DNA of 64,000 nucleotides. Origin: Lacibacter sp. H375. Lineage in GTDB: Bacteria; Bacteroidota; Bacteroidia; Chitinophagales; Chitinophagaceae. Positions 53,400 through 62,767 of this stretch are shown piece after piece. Below the pieces are notes generated by a model. That model was not told where the DNA came from, ran no database searches, and was given only the letters and a program-made list of their open reading frames with translations. Position 1 is the first letter of the stretch. Each line of letters opens with the position of its first letter. The translations under genes and the position numbers were made by a program. The stretch is from the NCBI RefSeq assembly GCF_037892425.1, contig NZ_JBBKTT010000002.1, positions 205,732-269,731 of the forward strand. Direction: 5' to 3'.

Positions 53400-53647
53400 T
53401 TTATTCAATCGCTTGTTCAGGTTATGTTGCCGGCAAATGTATTACTATGTGGCTGCATTGGCGTCGCACTCTTGGACAAAATCAATTCTATTCAGCTTCT
53501 GCCGGCTCAAGTAAAAGTCTGATTTATTGGGGAGTTGGCAAAATTGTATCATTCATCATAAGCCGTAGTAACAGATACTCAACCATTAATAACATCGGCG
53601 TACATCGATGCAATCTGTGAGCGAGGGAAACAAAAATATTTTGCCTA

Positions 53648-53669
53648 ACTAAAATAATTAGTATATTCG
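53648..53669 (+). promoter_or_regulatory. Probable autoregulatory operator of the XRE-S24 gene
   Basis: Inverted repeat ACTAA-N5-TTAGT (53648-53662) ends inside a -7-like TATATTCG (53662-53669), 21 nt before the ATG. A dimer bound there would block the promoter. The rest of 53409-53647 shows no gene. Confidence 0.6.
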
Positions 53670-53690
53670 TTCCAATAAAATTAGCAGATT

Positions 53691-54440
53691 ATGGCCGTTG
53701 CCAATCAAAACCTCAAATACCTGCGCAAGTTGCGTGGATGGACACAGGAAGAATTTGCACAAAAGATCGGTATCAAACGCTCACTCGTGGGTGCGTATGA
53801 AGAAGAACGTGCCGAGCCGAATTATGAAGTGCTGGAAACTGTAAGCGATCTATTCAAAGTGAGCATTGATGATCTTCTCCGCAAAGATCTCAGCGAAACA
53901 AAGGGAAGTTACCTGGCGAAACGTCGGCAGTTAAAGATGATCGCCGAAACCAATGTCATTCATTTTGTTCCGGTAAAAGCTGCGGCAGGTTACCTGAATG
54001 GCTATGCCGATCCTGAATTCCTCGATGAACTCAACACCTTTACGTTGCCCATGCTCGCAGGCGGCACCTATCGTGCATTTGAAATTGTGGGTGATAGTAT
54101 GTTGCCAACCCCGAGTGGAAGTGTAATAGTAGGAGAGAAAGTGCATAATCTCGATGATGTAAAAAATAACAACGCCTATATTATCCTTAGCAAATCGGAA
54201 GGAGTTGTTTATAAGCGTGTGCTGAAAAGTAACCGCACCAAGAACAAGCTCACTTTGGTAAGCGACAATCCTGTTTATCAACCATACCAGGTGAATGCCG
54301 AAGATGTACTTGAATTCTGGAGTGCACAAATGGTACTCAGCCGTGTCAACCAGGGCCAGCGTTGGGATGTAACCAATCTTGCATCGTTGGTAAGCAACCT
54401 GCAGGATCAGGTGAACAACCTCAAAAAGAAAATGAATTAA
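53691..54440 (+). CDS. XRE-type repressor with S24 (LexA/CI-like) peptidase domain
   Basis: 249 residues: helix-turn-helix at 6-62 (YLRKLRGWTQEEFAQKIGIK, LVGAYEEERAEPNYEVL), linker, then an S24 domain at about 95-215 with serine S136 (GDSMLP) and lysine K175 (VVYKRV), and an Ala99-Gly100 pair of the LexA cleavage type (KAAAGY). A C-terminal coiled coil (NLASLVSNLQDQVNNLKKK) may add dimer or tetramer contacts. This architecture fits self-cleaving repressors of stress or mobile-element genes, but many Bacteroidota chromosomes carry it without phage. Self-cleavage is possible, not shown. Confidence 0.92.
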   Translation: MAVANQNLKYLRKLRGWTQEEFAQKIGIKRSLVGAYEEERAEPNYEVLETVSDLFKVSIDDLLRKDLSETKGSYLAKRRQLKMIAETNVIHFVPVKAAAGYLNGYADPEFLDELNTFTLPMLAGGTYRAFEIVGDSMLPTPSGSVIVGEKVHNLDDVKNNNAYIILSKSEGVVYKRVLKSNRTKNKLTLVSDNPVYQPYQVNAEDVLEFWSAQMVLSRVNQGQRWDVTNLASLVSNLQDQVNNLKKKMN

Positions 54441-54472
54441 CCATTGCCTTAACTGTAAACCAAGTCATGTCG

Positions 54473-54509
54473 CCGCTCATACAAAATCAAAAGTATGGGC
54501 GGTTTTTTT
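54473..54509 (+). terminator. Terminator after the XRE-S24 gene
   Basis: Ten-base-pair stem CCGCTCATAC / GTATGGGCGG (one G-U pair; 54473-54482, 54493-54502) followed by T7. The next gene starts 20 nt later, so it must be transcribed from inside this region or by read-through. Confidence 0.88.
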
Positions 54510-54528
54510 ATAATAGTTTGCAGCCGTA

Positions 54529-56994
54529 ATGAGAAAATCGATCCTGTCCTTTGTATTAACGATTGCCGCTTTATCATCACTTGCCAATAACGAACCCGAA
54601 CGTTCTCTTCAGGCCAGTAAAGTTGCGCAGGCACCCAAATTAGATGGTGTGCTCGACGAGGCCATTTGGCAAACAGCACCTGTTGCCGAAAACTTTATAG
54701 TAAATAGTCCCAACTATGGTGAAGCATCTGCACACCGAACCAAAGTGTATGTTGTTTACGATAACAATTCTATTTATATAGGTGCTTACTTGTATGACGA
54801 TCCGTCAAAAGTGCGTACGCAATTAACGGCACGTGATAAAGAAACCATGCAGGATGTTGATTATTTCTCTGTTTTCTTTGATACATACAACGATGATCAG
54901 AATGGTTTCCAGTTTTTAGTAACAAGCCGTAATGTGCAAAGCGATGGACGTTTAAGTCCGAACCGGTCTTCGCAGTTTGGTCCTCCGAGTGATTATAGTT
55001 GGGATGCCGTTTGGGAAAGTAAAGTAACCATGCATGAAGATGGATGGGTGGTTGAAATGAAGATCCCGTACTTTTCCCTTCGTTTCGCCAAAAAAGAAAA
55101 GCAGGATTGGGGTTTGAATTTTCAACGCTATGTCCGTCGCAGTAACGAAAGCTCGTATTGGAATAATATCAATCCCAATCAAAATGGATTTGTAAACCAG
55201 TTTGGCAAACTCAGCGGATTGGAAAATCTTGAACCACCGCTTCGCTTATCGTTTCTTCCCTATGTTACGGCTGGCTTTCGTACAACACCAACATCGAAAG
55301 GAAGAGTAAATGAATTTCTCCGCAATGGTGGTATGGATGTAAAATATGGTGTGAATGAAAGCTTCACATTAGATATGACATTGATCCCTGACTTCGGACA
55401 AGTGATCAGTGATAACGTTATTAATAATCTTTCTCCTTTTGAAGTGCAGTTTCAGGAGAACCGTCCATTCTTTACAGAGGGAACAGAAATCTTCAACAAA
55501 GCCGGTTTGTTTTATTCACGAAGAGTGGGGGCAACACCATCGGGTTATTACAGTGCACGTAGCAAAGGCTCAACCGATAGCACAAGAATTTTATCGAACC
55601 CGGGTGTGGTGCAATTACTCAACGCCACAAAATTCTCCGGCAGAACGAAACAGAAGCTTGGTATTGGTGTGTTCAACGCCATTGGTGCAGCTATGTTTGC
55701 TGAAATAGAAAATACAAATACCAAACAGGTTGAACGTATTCAAACAGAGCCATTCACCAATTACAATTTGATCGTTATCGACCAGGCATTGAAAGGCCGT
55801 TCTTCCATTACGCTTACTAATGCTAATGTTACACGTAGCGGTGCAGGCAGAGATGCAAACGTAACAGGCATTGACTTGTTCCTGTTCGATAAAAGCAATC
55901 AATATGGTTTCCAGGGAAAATTTGATTACAGCAAGATCATGGGGCCAAATCCATACAGTGGGTTTAAGAGTGTAGCAAGTCTTGGAAAAGTGAGTGGTAA
56001 GATCCAGTTCAATTTATTAAGCAATGTAGAAAGCGACAGGTATGATCCTAACGATCTTGGATTTCTTGGTGTTGCCAATAAAGTGAATACACAATTTACT
56101 GTCAGTTATAATCAATTAACACCAACCGATAAATTCAACTCTTACAATTTCAGGTTAACGGTACGTCATGAAATGTTGTATAAACCTTTTGTGTTCACCA
56201 ACATTCAATACAATGCCAATGCGTTTTGGTTCTTCAAAAATTTCTGGGATATAAGTTTGGGTGCTACTTACCAACCACTCTGGCAAAAAAGTTATTTTGA
56301 GTTGCGCACACCTGGTCGTTATATGAGACAAACACCTTGGGGTTTCCTTCGTTTAAATGGAAGTACCGATAGCCGCAAGCGCTTGTATGCAAGATTGAAC
56401 CTTGGTATGGCTGAATCAGTTGATATTAAGAACGATCCTTACATTGTTATTCATCCGGGTATGCGTTATCGTTTCAGCGATCGGTTGAGTTTAGATATTG
56501 ACTGGAGTTATACCGATGATCGTGGACAGTTTGGGTATGCGTTTATGCGTGAAAGTAATGGCGAACCCATTATTGGCAGAAGAAGAAAAACAGATGTAAC
56601 CACACTCATCAGTGGTATTTATAATTTCACAAGCCGCATGAATGTAACACTTCGTGCCCGTCATTATTGGAGCCGTGTAAACTATGCAAGCTTTTATAAT
56701 GTGAGTGAAGATGGCTGGTATATTGATCGTTCGTTTATTCCGGGGCAAGATCAGAATTTCAACGTATGGAATATGGATGTGTTCTATACATGGGATTTCA
56801 ACTACGGCAGTCGTTTTATTGTTGGTTGGAAGAACTGGTTGGCAAATGATTTTCCGGTTGATGGTGATCGCTATAAAAACTATTGGGGTAATGCAGGTTG
56901 TGTATTATTATCACCGCAAGGGAATGAATTTACTGCACGTATGATCTTCTTTATTGATTCGCAGAAGTTAAAACGCAAGAGAAATCAGTTGTAA
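54529..56994 (+). CDS. DUF5916-type outer-membrane protein with N-terminal CBM9-like domain
   Basis: 821 residues with signal peptide (SILSFVLTIAALSSLANN). The N-terminal 200 residues match the carbohydrate-binding family 9-like fold (APKLDGVLDEAIWQTAPVAENFIVNSP, TKVYVVYDNNSIYIGAYLYDDPS, DYFSVFFDTYNDDQNGFQFLVTSRNVQSDG, WVVEMKIPYFSLRF). The C-terminal 600 residues are beta-barrel-like strands with many aromatic residues, ending in ARMIFFIDSQKLKRKRNQL. This is the DUF5916 architecture of Bacteroidota, probably an outer-membrane channel or receptor of unknown cargo. It stands alone. Confidence 0.88.
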   Translation: MRKSILSFVLTIAALSSLANNEPERSLQASKVAQAPKLDGVLDEAIWQTAPVAENFIVNSPNYGEASAHRTKVYVVYDNNSIYIGAYLYDDPSKVRTQLTARDKETMQDVDYFSVFFDTYNDDQNGFQFLVTSRNVQSDGRLSPNRSSQFGPPSDYSWDAVWESKVTMHEDGWVVEMKIPYFSLRFAKKEKQDWGLNFQRYVRRSNESSYWNNINPNQNGFVNQFGKLSGLENLEPPLRLSFLPYVTAGFRTTPTSKGRVNEFLRNGGMDVKYGVNESFTLDMTLIPDFGQVISDNVINNLSPFEVQFQENRPFFTEGTEIFNKAGLFYSRRVGATPSGYYSARSKGSTDSTRILSNPGVVQLLNATKFSGRTKQKLGIGVFNAIGAAMFAEIENTNTKQVERIQTEPFTNYNLIVIDQALKGRSSITLTNANVTRSGAGRDANVTGIDLFLFDKSNQYGFQGKFDYSKIMGPNPYSGFKSVASLGKVSGKIQFNLLSNVESDRYDPNDLGFLGVANKVNTQFTVSYNQLTPTDKFNSYNFRLTVRHEMLYKPFVFTNIQYNANAFWFFKNFWDISLGATYQPLWQKSYFELRTPGRYMRQTPWGFLRLNGSTDSRKRLYARLNLGMAESVDIKNDPYIVIHPGMRYRFSDRLSLDIDWSYTDDRGQFGYAFMRESNGEPIIGRRRKTDVTTLISGIYNFTSRMNVTLRARHYWSRVNYASFYNVSEDGWYIDRSFIPGQDQNFNVWNMDVFYTWDFNYGSRFIVGWKNWLANDFPVDGDRYKNYWGNAGCVLLSPQGNEFTARMIFFIDSQKLKRKRNQL

Positions 56995-57107
56995 GTTCTG
57001 AGTTCTAAGTTAGTCCTAAGCAAAGTCAAAGGGCGGTTCAGCAAATCGAATGTAGTTTAGATTGGTTTTAATTGGATTTTGTTTTTTGTGGTTTGGATTT
57101 TCTACGC

Positions 57108-57977
57108 TTAATTTAATCCATAAATATCTTTCGCCACACGAAACGTATTGCAATGCGCTTCCACAATAATTTTTACATCGGCTGAATAACCGCCGCCCAT
57201 TGCAACAGTGCAGGGGATGTTGTGCTCTTGCAGTTTACTGAATACAATTTCATCCCGTTGCTTACAACCCTGCATACTCACTTTCAGTTTGCCGAATTTA
57301 TCCGTCTCAAGAATATCAACACCGGAAAGGTAAAACACAAAATCAGGTTTCACTTTGTTAATAAGCATGTTCAGTGTGTTCTCAAGCAAGGGAAGATAAA
57401 TACTATCATCAGTGCCGTCTTTCAAACCAATATCAAGATCACTTGTTTCTTTGTGAAAAGGATAGTTGTGTGCGCCATGCATACTGAACGTAAATACTTT
57501 TTTGTTTTGTTCAAACAATTTAGCGGTACCATTTCCCTGGTGTACGTCAAGATCAACAATGAGTATTTGTTTTGCTTTTTGCTGATGCAGTAAATAATTA
57601 GCTGCAGTGGCAAAATCGTTCAACAAACAAAATCCTTCGCCACGGTCAGCGAATGCATGATGGGTACCTCCTGCAACATTCAAAGCAACTCCGTTTTCCA
57701 TTGCATAGTTGCAGCAATCAATTGTTCCTTGTGTAATGATCAATTCACGTTCAGTTAATGCAGGTGATTGCGGAAAGCCAATATGTCTTTGTTCTTTTAC
57801 AGAAAGTGTTTGCTGCTTGAGTTTGGTAAGGTATTCTTCTGTATGCGTCAGCAAAACAATTTCATCGGCACATCGTTCAGGCGAAAACAAATTAATAGTT
57901 GAAATACTTCCTTCATGTAGTAATTGTTCAGGTATCAATTCATATTTCAACATGGGGAATCGATGACCTTCCGGCAA
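57108..57977 (-). CDS. Histone-deacetylase-superfamily deacetylase, start uncertain
   Basis: At least 289 residues of the arginase/deacetylase fold. Catalytic stretches: HHAFADRGEGFCLLNDFATAANYL, zinc-binding DLDVHQGNGTAKLF, and DFVFYLSGVDILETDKFGKL. Bacterial relatives deacetylate acetoin-pathway proteins, polyamines or acetyl-lysine; the substrate here is open. The TTG at 57977 is the first standard start codon in frame, yet the codons before it keep encoding family-like sequence (HIAHAPIYAHPLPEGHRF) back to about 58034 with no ATG, GTG or TTG. A noncanonical start or a sequence error is likely. It abuts pdeM. Confidence 0.85.
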   Translation of the reverse strand: MPEGHRFPMLKYELIPEQLLHEGSISTINLFSPERCADEIVLLTHTEEYLTKLKQQTLSVKEQRHIGFPQSPALTERELIITQGTIDCCNYAMENGVALNVAGGTHHAFADRGEGFCLLNDFATAANYLLHQQKAKQILIVDLDVHQGNGTAKLFEQNKKVFTFSMHGAHNYPFHKETSDLDIGLKDGTDDSIYLPLLENTLNMLINKVKPDFVFYLSGVDILETDKFGKLKVSMQGCKQRDEIVFSKLQEHNIPCTVAMGGGYSADVKIIVEAHCNTFRVAKDIYGLN

Positions 57978-58039
57978 CGGATGCGCATAAATTGGCGCAT
58001 GGGCAATATGTAATAATTTATTTGTGATGACGTTGAGTT

Positions 58040-58699
58040 TTATTGCAGTTCCAATACTTTTTTATCAGCAATGGCAAATACTTTGTCTTTTTTCTTTGGA
58101 CGAACAGGATGTAACCCGGTGAAACGTCCAAAGGCGGGCAGCACTGCATGCCCGCCGGCAAAGTAGAAACAAGGAAACTGTAACGATTGTTTACCTAATC
58201 CGCCAATACGTATGCCCGGGTGAACATGCCCGGTGAATATATACTCATCTTCGCTAAAAGTAGTTACAGGTAATTCATGCATGAACGTAAATGGAGCGGT
58301 TTGAAGTTGTTCATGGTGAATGGTAATATCATGAGTAGCGTACCAATCATTATCAAGAATATCATGATTGCCTTTTACCAGATGAATAGGCAGTTGCGAC
58401 AGATCTTTGCGCCACCTTTCAAACAACTTCAGTTCGTTGTTCATGTTGCTATGTGAAAAATCACCCACCACAATTAACCGTTCCGGTTTAAAAAATTGCA
58501 CCTGCGCTATCAGTCGTTGCAGATCTTCTTTAAACACTGTTTGCGGAATGCCAATGCCGGCTTTGCGGAAATGACCACTCTTGCCTAAATGAATATCAGA
58601 TATAATAAGAGATTTATCTTCTTCCCAAAACAAACAACGTTCCGGCGACAGCCAGAGTGTTTGTTGCTTCAGATAAAAACGATGAGGTTGCTGGGTCAT
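58040..58699 (-). CDS. pdeM: Ligase-associated DNA damage response endonuclease PdeM
   Basis: 219 residues from ATG 58699 (an upstream ATG at 58732 is less family-like). Metallophosphoesterase with all metal motifs: ISDIHLGK, VGDFSHSN, VKGNHD, TGHVHPG. The PdeM family accompanies an Lhr-type helicase, a nuclease of the MBL family and an ATP-dependent ligase in a bacterial DNA-repair module. Here the matching helicase is encoded 1.2 kb upstream on the same strand; the ligase and the exonuclease are not in the window. Confidence 0.9.
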   Translation of the reverse strand: MTQQPHRFYLKQQTLWLSPERCLFWEEDKSLIISDIHLGKSGHFRKAGIGIPQTVFKEDLQRLIAQVQFFKPERLIVVGDFSHSNMNNELKLFERWRKDLSQLPIHLVKGNHDILDNDWYATHDITIHHEQLQTAPFTFMHELPVTTFSEDEYIFTGHVHPGIRIGGLGKQSLQFPCFYFAGGHAVLPAFGRFTGLHPVRPKKKDKVFAIADKKVLELQ

Positions 58700-58770
58700 G
58701 ACCTGCAAATGTAAGCCGATGATTTTGTGCAAACCGTTAGCGGAAATGATTTATTTTCAAAAAAAAATTC

Positions 58771-59259
58771 ATGCAGGATCAACGTGATTATTTGCAACAT
58801 TCTTTTGAACTGAAACCAGCTGTACCTAACGGAATAAATGTGCTGAGCATTCTTAGTTTTATTGGCAGTGGTTTCCAGATACTTGGAGGAATAGCCGCTT
58901 ATCTGATCATTCCATTCAGTGCAAAATCGGTACCGGAAACCAGAGGATTGGAAAAAACAAGAGAGATGAAACCTTTCAGCGGATTTTTGCAATGGTCGGC
59001 CGATGCAACCCTGAAACAGTATGAATACCGGTTGCCAATATTGATCGTAACAATTATCACAGCTCTCGTTTGTATATATGGCGTGTTGCAAATGCGTAAG
59101 CTTAAAAAACAAGGATTTGCTTTTTATTCTTCTGCTGAATTAGCCCTGCCGTTGTTTACTGCAGTGGTAATTGATATCTGGTCTGCCATTTTTGGATTTG
59201 TGATCGCTATTCTTTTTATCATTTTGTTTGGGGCGCAACGAAAATATTTAGTACAATAA
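58771..59259 (+). CDS. Hypothetical membrane protein
   Basis: 162 residues with about four membrane segments: GINVLSILSFIGSGFQILGGIAAYLII, RLPILIVTIITALVCIYGVLQM, ALPLFTAVVIDIWSAIFGFVIAILFIILFGA. The loop between the first two is charged (KSVPETRGLEKTREMK). No family is recognised. It is transcribed opposite to its neighbours and sits between the two DNA-repair genes, sharing a bidirectional terminator with the haem-binding gene. It may be an insertion into the repair locus. Confidence 0.8.
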   Translation: MQDQRDYLQHSFELKPAVPNGINVLSILSFIGSGFQILGGIAAYLIIPFSAKSVPETRGLEKTREMKPFSGFLQWSADATLKQYEYRLPILIVTIITALVCIYGVLQMRKLKKQGFAFYSSAELALPLFTAVVIDIWSAIFGFVIAILFIILFGAQRKYLVQ

Positions 59260-59262
59260 AAC

Positions 59263-59288
59263 AACGAAGCCCCTCACGGGGCTTCGTT
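59263..59288. terminator. Bidirectional terminator
   Basis: Perfect 11-bp stem AACGAAGCCCC / GGGGCTTCGTT (59263-59273, 59278-59288), loop TCAC, T-rich on both sides. It ends the convergent 58771 and 59288 genes. Confidence 0.93.
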
Positions 59289-59785
59289 TATTTTTCAGCT
59301 GATTTATTATTGTCCGATTGTTGCTCAGGTTCTGCCGGTGGGAGTGCTGCGAGATTTTCCTCGCACCATTTATACAATGCTGCTTTTTGTTCAGCAGTGA
59401 GGATTGCTTTTTTATGCATCCATGTATAACTCTCAAGCGGCATTTTTCCTTCTTTCACTTCTTCCATGATCTCGTTGAATTTTTTCCGCTGACGTTTGGC
59501 TGTGTAAGTTGCAAATTCAGAAAAATTTAATTCTTTCTTTCCTTCATTAACATGATCCTGCAACCACCAGGTAACCGGTTGCACATTTGCATACCATGGA
59601 TAAACAGTATTGTTACTGTGGCAATCGTAACAAGATTGTTTTAAGATTGAAGCTACATTGTCATTCACAGCAAATTTGGTACTTACATCATTGGTAAACG
59701 GTCCTGCGGATACGTTTTGTTTTGGACGGATGAACTGGATGATCACCAGTGCGGCGATAAGAACATAAAGGATCTTTTTGATCAT
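59288..59785 (-). CDS. Haem-binding domain protein (cytochrome c-like)
   Basis: 165 residues with an N-terminal membrane anchor or uncleaved signal (IKKILYVLIAALVIIQFI). The haem_bd-type domain carries C52-Y-D-C55-H56 in ILKQSCYDCHSNNTVYPWYANVQPVTWW, with a likely second ligand Met in EGKMPLESYTWMHKKA and KWCEENL near the end. The family occurs in Bacteroidota envelopes and is taken to be a c-type haem electron carrier. The terminator overlaps its stop codon. A Pro/Glu/Gln-rich tail ends it. Confidence 0.88.
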   Translation of the reverse strand: MIKKILYVLIAALVIIQFIRPKQNVSAGPFTNDVSTKFAVNDNVASILKQSCYDCHSNNTVYPWYANVQPVTWWLQDHVNEGKKELNFSEFATYTAKRQRKKFNEIMEEVKEGKMPLESYTWMHKKAILTAEQKAALYKWCEENLAALPPAEPEQQSDNNKSAEK

Positions 59786-59883
59786 TGCTTGTTGTTTTGA
59801 TAAATGTAATAAGAAAATGATTTCATTTCAATGACAGATTTACAGTGCGAAGAAAATTGTGGTCATTTTTTTCAGCCAGTATC

Positions 59884-62418
59884 TTAAGACGACCAGGCAT
59901 TATTCAACTGGGCCTGCATACGCCTGATCCTGTCTTCCAGTTTTTCACTCGAAAGATTATTGCGGTTCAATCCATCTGCAATAATGGGGAAGGAGAGAGG
60001 AGTAAACCGTTTTGGAAATGTAAGAATGATCTTGCTTTGTTGAATACGGTTGAATGCATTTCGCAGCCTCACTTCTTCCATCTGCTGATCAAATACTTCC
60101 TGGTAAGCCTGGCGAAGCAATACATTCTTTGAATCGTATTCGCTGAACACATTAAACAACAAACTTGCTGAGGCCTGCAAATGACGAGCTTTCTTTTGTT
60201 CGCCCGGTGATGTTTGAACGATCAGCCCACCGATCACTGCAATATCACGAAACTTTCGACGGGCCATTTCAGTTGAGTTAACACTGCGATGGATATCTTG
60301 TGTAAGTTGATCTAGAGTGAACAGATCGTTTGCATTTGTATCATCAACAGGTATTGGTTGATCGCACAATAACTCAAATCCATAATCATTCATAGCAATG
60401 GAAAAAGTAAGTGGTGCAATTCTGCCAATGCGATAGGCAAGGATGGCGCTCATGGCTTCATGCACTTGTCTTCCTTCAAACGGATATACCAGCAAATGAT
60501 AACCATCTTTGCTTTCATGCTGCTCGATCAACAGTTCATCAGCTTTTGGAATATGTGATAATTCCTGTTGCAATTGAAAGAGAGAAGAAAGATGAATGAG
60601 TTCGGGTGAAGATGCTGGCTTGCCTGACTGATTTGCTTCAACAACTTCATTAAATGTTTCTCTTAACTTCTTCCCGAGGTTAGCAGTTAAACTCATGCGA
60701 CCACCATTCCAGCTTGGAACAATTGTTTTCTTTGATGTTGATTTTTTTACAAATGCTGTCAGGTCTTTTATCTGAACCAATTCCAAATTTCTTCCTGCCA
60801 GTGTAAATGAATCACCGGGTTCAAGCCTTGTGATAAAATATTCTTCGATCATGCCGATGTAGCCGCCATGCACCATCTTTACTTTCATCATCACATCGCT
60901 TACAATTGTACCGATGTTCATACGATGTCGCATGGCTAAACGCCTGCTTTGAATTCTGTACACCCCATCAATGATCTCGATCTTTTTATAATCATCATAT
61001 TGATGCAATGCTTTGCCACCTTCTACTAAAAACTGCAATACTTCATGCCATTCGTCTTCATTGAGCTCACGATAACAATAAGTTGTTTTGAGCTCTTCGA
61101 AAATTTCTTCCGGTTTAAAACCATCTGAAATAGCAAGCGTATTCAAATACTGGATCAACACATCAAAACAAAGCAACATGGGTTCTTTGCTCTCAATTAA
61201 ATTTTCATCGATCGCACTTTTTAATGCTGCTGCCTCAACTAACTCAAGTGAATGCGTAGGAAGAAAATAAATTTTACTCACAGCATCGGGGCTATGTCCA
61301 CTTCGCCCTGCACGTTGCAAAAATCTTGATACACCTTTTGGAGAACCAACTTGTATAACGGTTTCGACTGGGCGAAAATCAACACCAAGATCTAATGAAG
61401 CCGTACATACTACTGCTTTCAGTTTGGCAGTATGCAAAGCCTCTTCCACCCACAAACGTAATTCCTGTTCAATACTTCCGTGATGCAGGGCAATGGCGCC
61501 TGCAAGTTCTGGTGCATGATTAAGCAGTTCCTGGTACCATCGCTCACTCATGCCTCTGGTGTTAATAAAGATGAGCGTTGTTGTACTCTGTTCTATAATC
61601 GGAATAACCTTATGTATAAGTTTAATACCAAGGTGACCAGCCCAAGGATAATTTTCTATTTCATCGGGCAATACAGATTCTATGACGATCTGTTTTTTCA
61701 TGTTGGCCTTTACAATTACACCTTCTTCGTTCAAAGGCGAAAGCAATACTTCTTTTGCTTCTTCTAAATTGCCGATGGTTGCAGAGATGCCCCAAATACT
61801 GAGCCCGTAGTTGCTAGTCTTTAGTCCTGAAGTTGAAATGCTATCGGCTAACGACTTATGACTACCCACTATCCTTGAAATCGCTAACTCAACCTGCACA
61901 CCACGTTTGCTGCCCATCAGTTCGTGCCACTCATCAATTGCAATTAGCTGCACAGCTTTAAATGCGTCTGCATAACCTTTTGAAGCAAGAAATAAATGCA
62001 GGCTTTCGGGTGTGATGATTAGTACTTCCGGCAATTGCTTTTTTTGCCGGGCACGTTCAGCGGTTGTGGTATCGCCATTGCGGATGCCAACGGTCCAGTT
62101 CATACCTAATTCACTGATCACTTCTTCCATTGCCCGTCCGATGTCTTTCGCCAATGCACGGAGTGGTGTGATCCAGATTAATTGTAAACCGTTCTTTGCT
62201 TTTGTTTGATATTGTTCAGGGTGTTGATTGATGAAACGGATAAGTGAACCAAGAAAAACGGAAAAGGTTTTACCGCAGCCGGTTGGCGCATTCACCAATC
62301 CACTTTTACCCGCTGCAATATGTTGCCATGCTTCTTCCTGGAACGCAAATGGATGCAGGCCTTTAGCCGAAAGCCAGTATGCGATACGTTGATAACCGGG
62401 AGTGAGGTGAAGCTGCAT
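59884..62418 (-). CDS. Ligase-associated DEXH-box DNA helicase (Lhr type)
   Basis: 844 residues from ATG 62418 (an upstream ATG at 62490 adds a 24-residue unlike extension). Lhr-family superfamily 2 helicase: Walker A NAPTGCGKTFS, Ib ITPLRALAKD, DEWH box IAIDEWHELMGSKRG, motif III ISATIG, TRGMSERWYQ, and QRAGRSGHSP. It is followed by a long C-terminal winged-helix and Lhr-core region. It partners the PdeM nuclease encoded downstream on the same strand in the ligase-associated repair system; two unrelated genes lie between them. Confidence 0.92.
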   Translation of the reverse strand: MQLHLTPGYQRIAYWLSAKGLHPFAFQEEAWQHIAAGKSGLVNAPTGCGKTFSVFLGSLIRFINQHPEQYQTKAKNGLQLIWITPLRALAKDIGRAMEEVISELGMNWTVGIRNGDTTTAERARQKKQLPEVLIITPESLHLFLASKGYADAFKAVQLIAIDEWHELMGSKRGVQVELAISRIVGSHKSLADSISTSGLKTSNYGLSIWGISATIGNLEEAKEVLLSPLNEEGVIVKANMKKQIVIESVLPDEIENYPWAGHLGIKLIHKVIPIIEQSTTTLIFINTRGMSERWYQELLNHAPELAGAIALHHGSIEQELRLWVEEALHTAKLKAVVCTASLDLGVDFRPVETVIQVGSPKGVSRFLQRAGRSGHSPDAVSKIYFLPTHSLELVEAAALKSAIDENLIESKEPMLLCFDVLIQYLNTLAISDGFKPEEIFEELKTTYCYRELNEDEWHEVLQFLVEGGKALHQYDDYKKIEIIDGVYRIQSRRLAMRHRMNIGTIVSDVMMKVKMVHGGYIGMIEEYFITRLEPGDSFTLAGRNLELVQIKDLTAFVKKSTSKKTIVPSWNGGRMSLTANLGKKLRETFNEVVEANQSGKPASSPELIHLSSLFQLQQELSHIPKADELLIEQHESKDGYHLLVYPFEGRQVHEAMSAILAYRIGRIAPLTFSIAMNDYGFELLCDQPIPVDDTNANDLFTLDQLTQDIHRSVNSTEMARRKFRDIAVIGGLIVQTSPGEQKKARHLQASASLLFNVFSEYDSKNVLLRQAYQEVFDQQMEEVRLRNAFNRIQQSKIILTFPKRFTPLSFPIIADGLNRNNLSSEKLEDRIRRMQAQLNNAWSS

Positions 62419-62767
62419 AAAAGTGGAAGACAAAACTAAGTGATCTGTATGGTGAAAATCTGCCCCGTTAAAGGTTTTCAGCCTTAACAACGCACATATG
62501 AGATCAAAAAAAATCTGTTAGCCCGCTTGTGTGAATGTTTTATTTACTCTACTTTCACATTTCGTACAAGTAAAGTAGGCCATCTGTTGGCTGTTTAATC
62601 CGCAATCCCAATCCTCTGAAACTTCCCATTACCAGTTAAGATCGAACTTTAAATTATTATGCATTACATAGCTATGTCTGTGTATTTGCTGTTGTATCCA
62701 CTCCTTCCCAAAACCACCTGAGGATCCATTCTTTCTTTGCTGAACCAACCACACTAAAACCTCTGTT
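62419..62767. other. 349-nt gap before the giant secreted gene
   Basis: No gene or RNA is recognised. A small inverted repeat CTACTTT / AAAGTAG lies at 62549-62578. The region includes the likely divergent promoters of the helicase (minus) and the secreted protein (plus), but no full -33/-7 pair stands out. Confidence 0.5.

Noticed and set aside
53931..54329. 132-codon minus-strand frame opposite the XRE-S24 gene
   Set aside because: Antisense shadow of a well-supported gene.
53691..54440. Prophage remnant because of the CI/LexA-like regulator
   Set aside because: No integrase, structural or replication phage gene lies nearby; surrounded by ordinary chromosomal genes.
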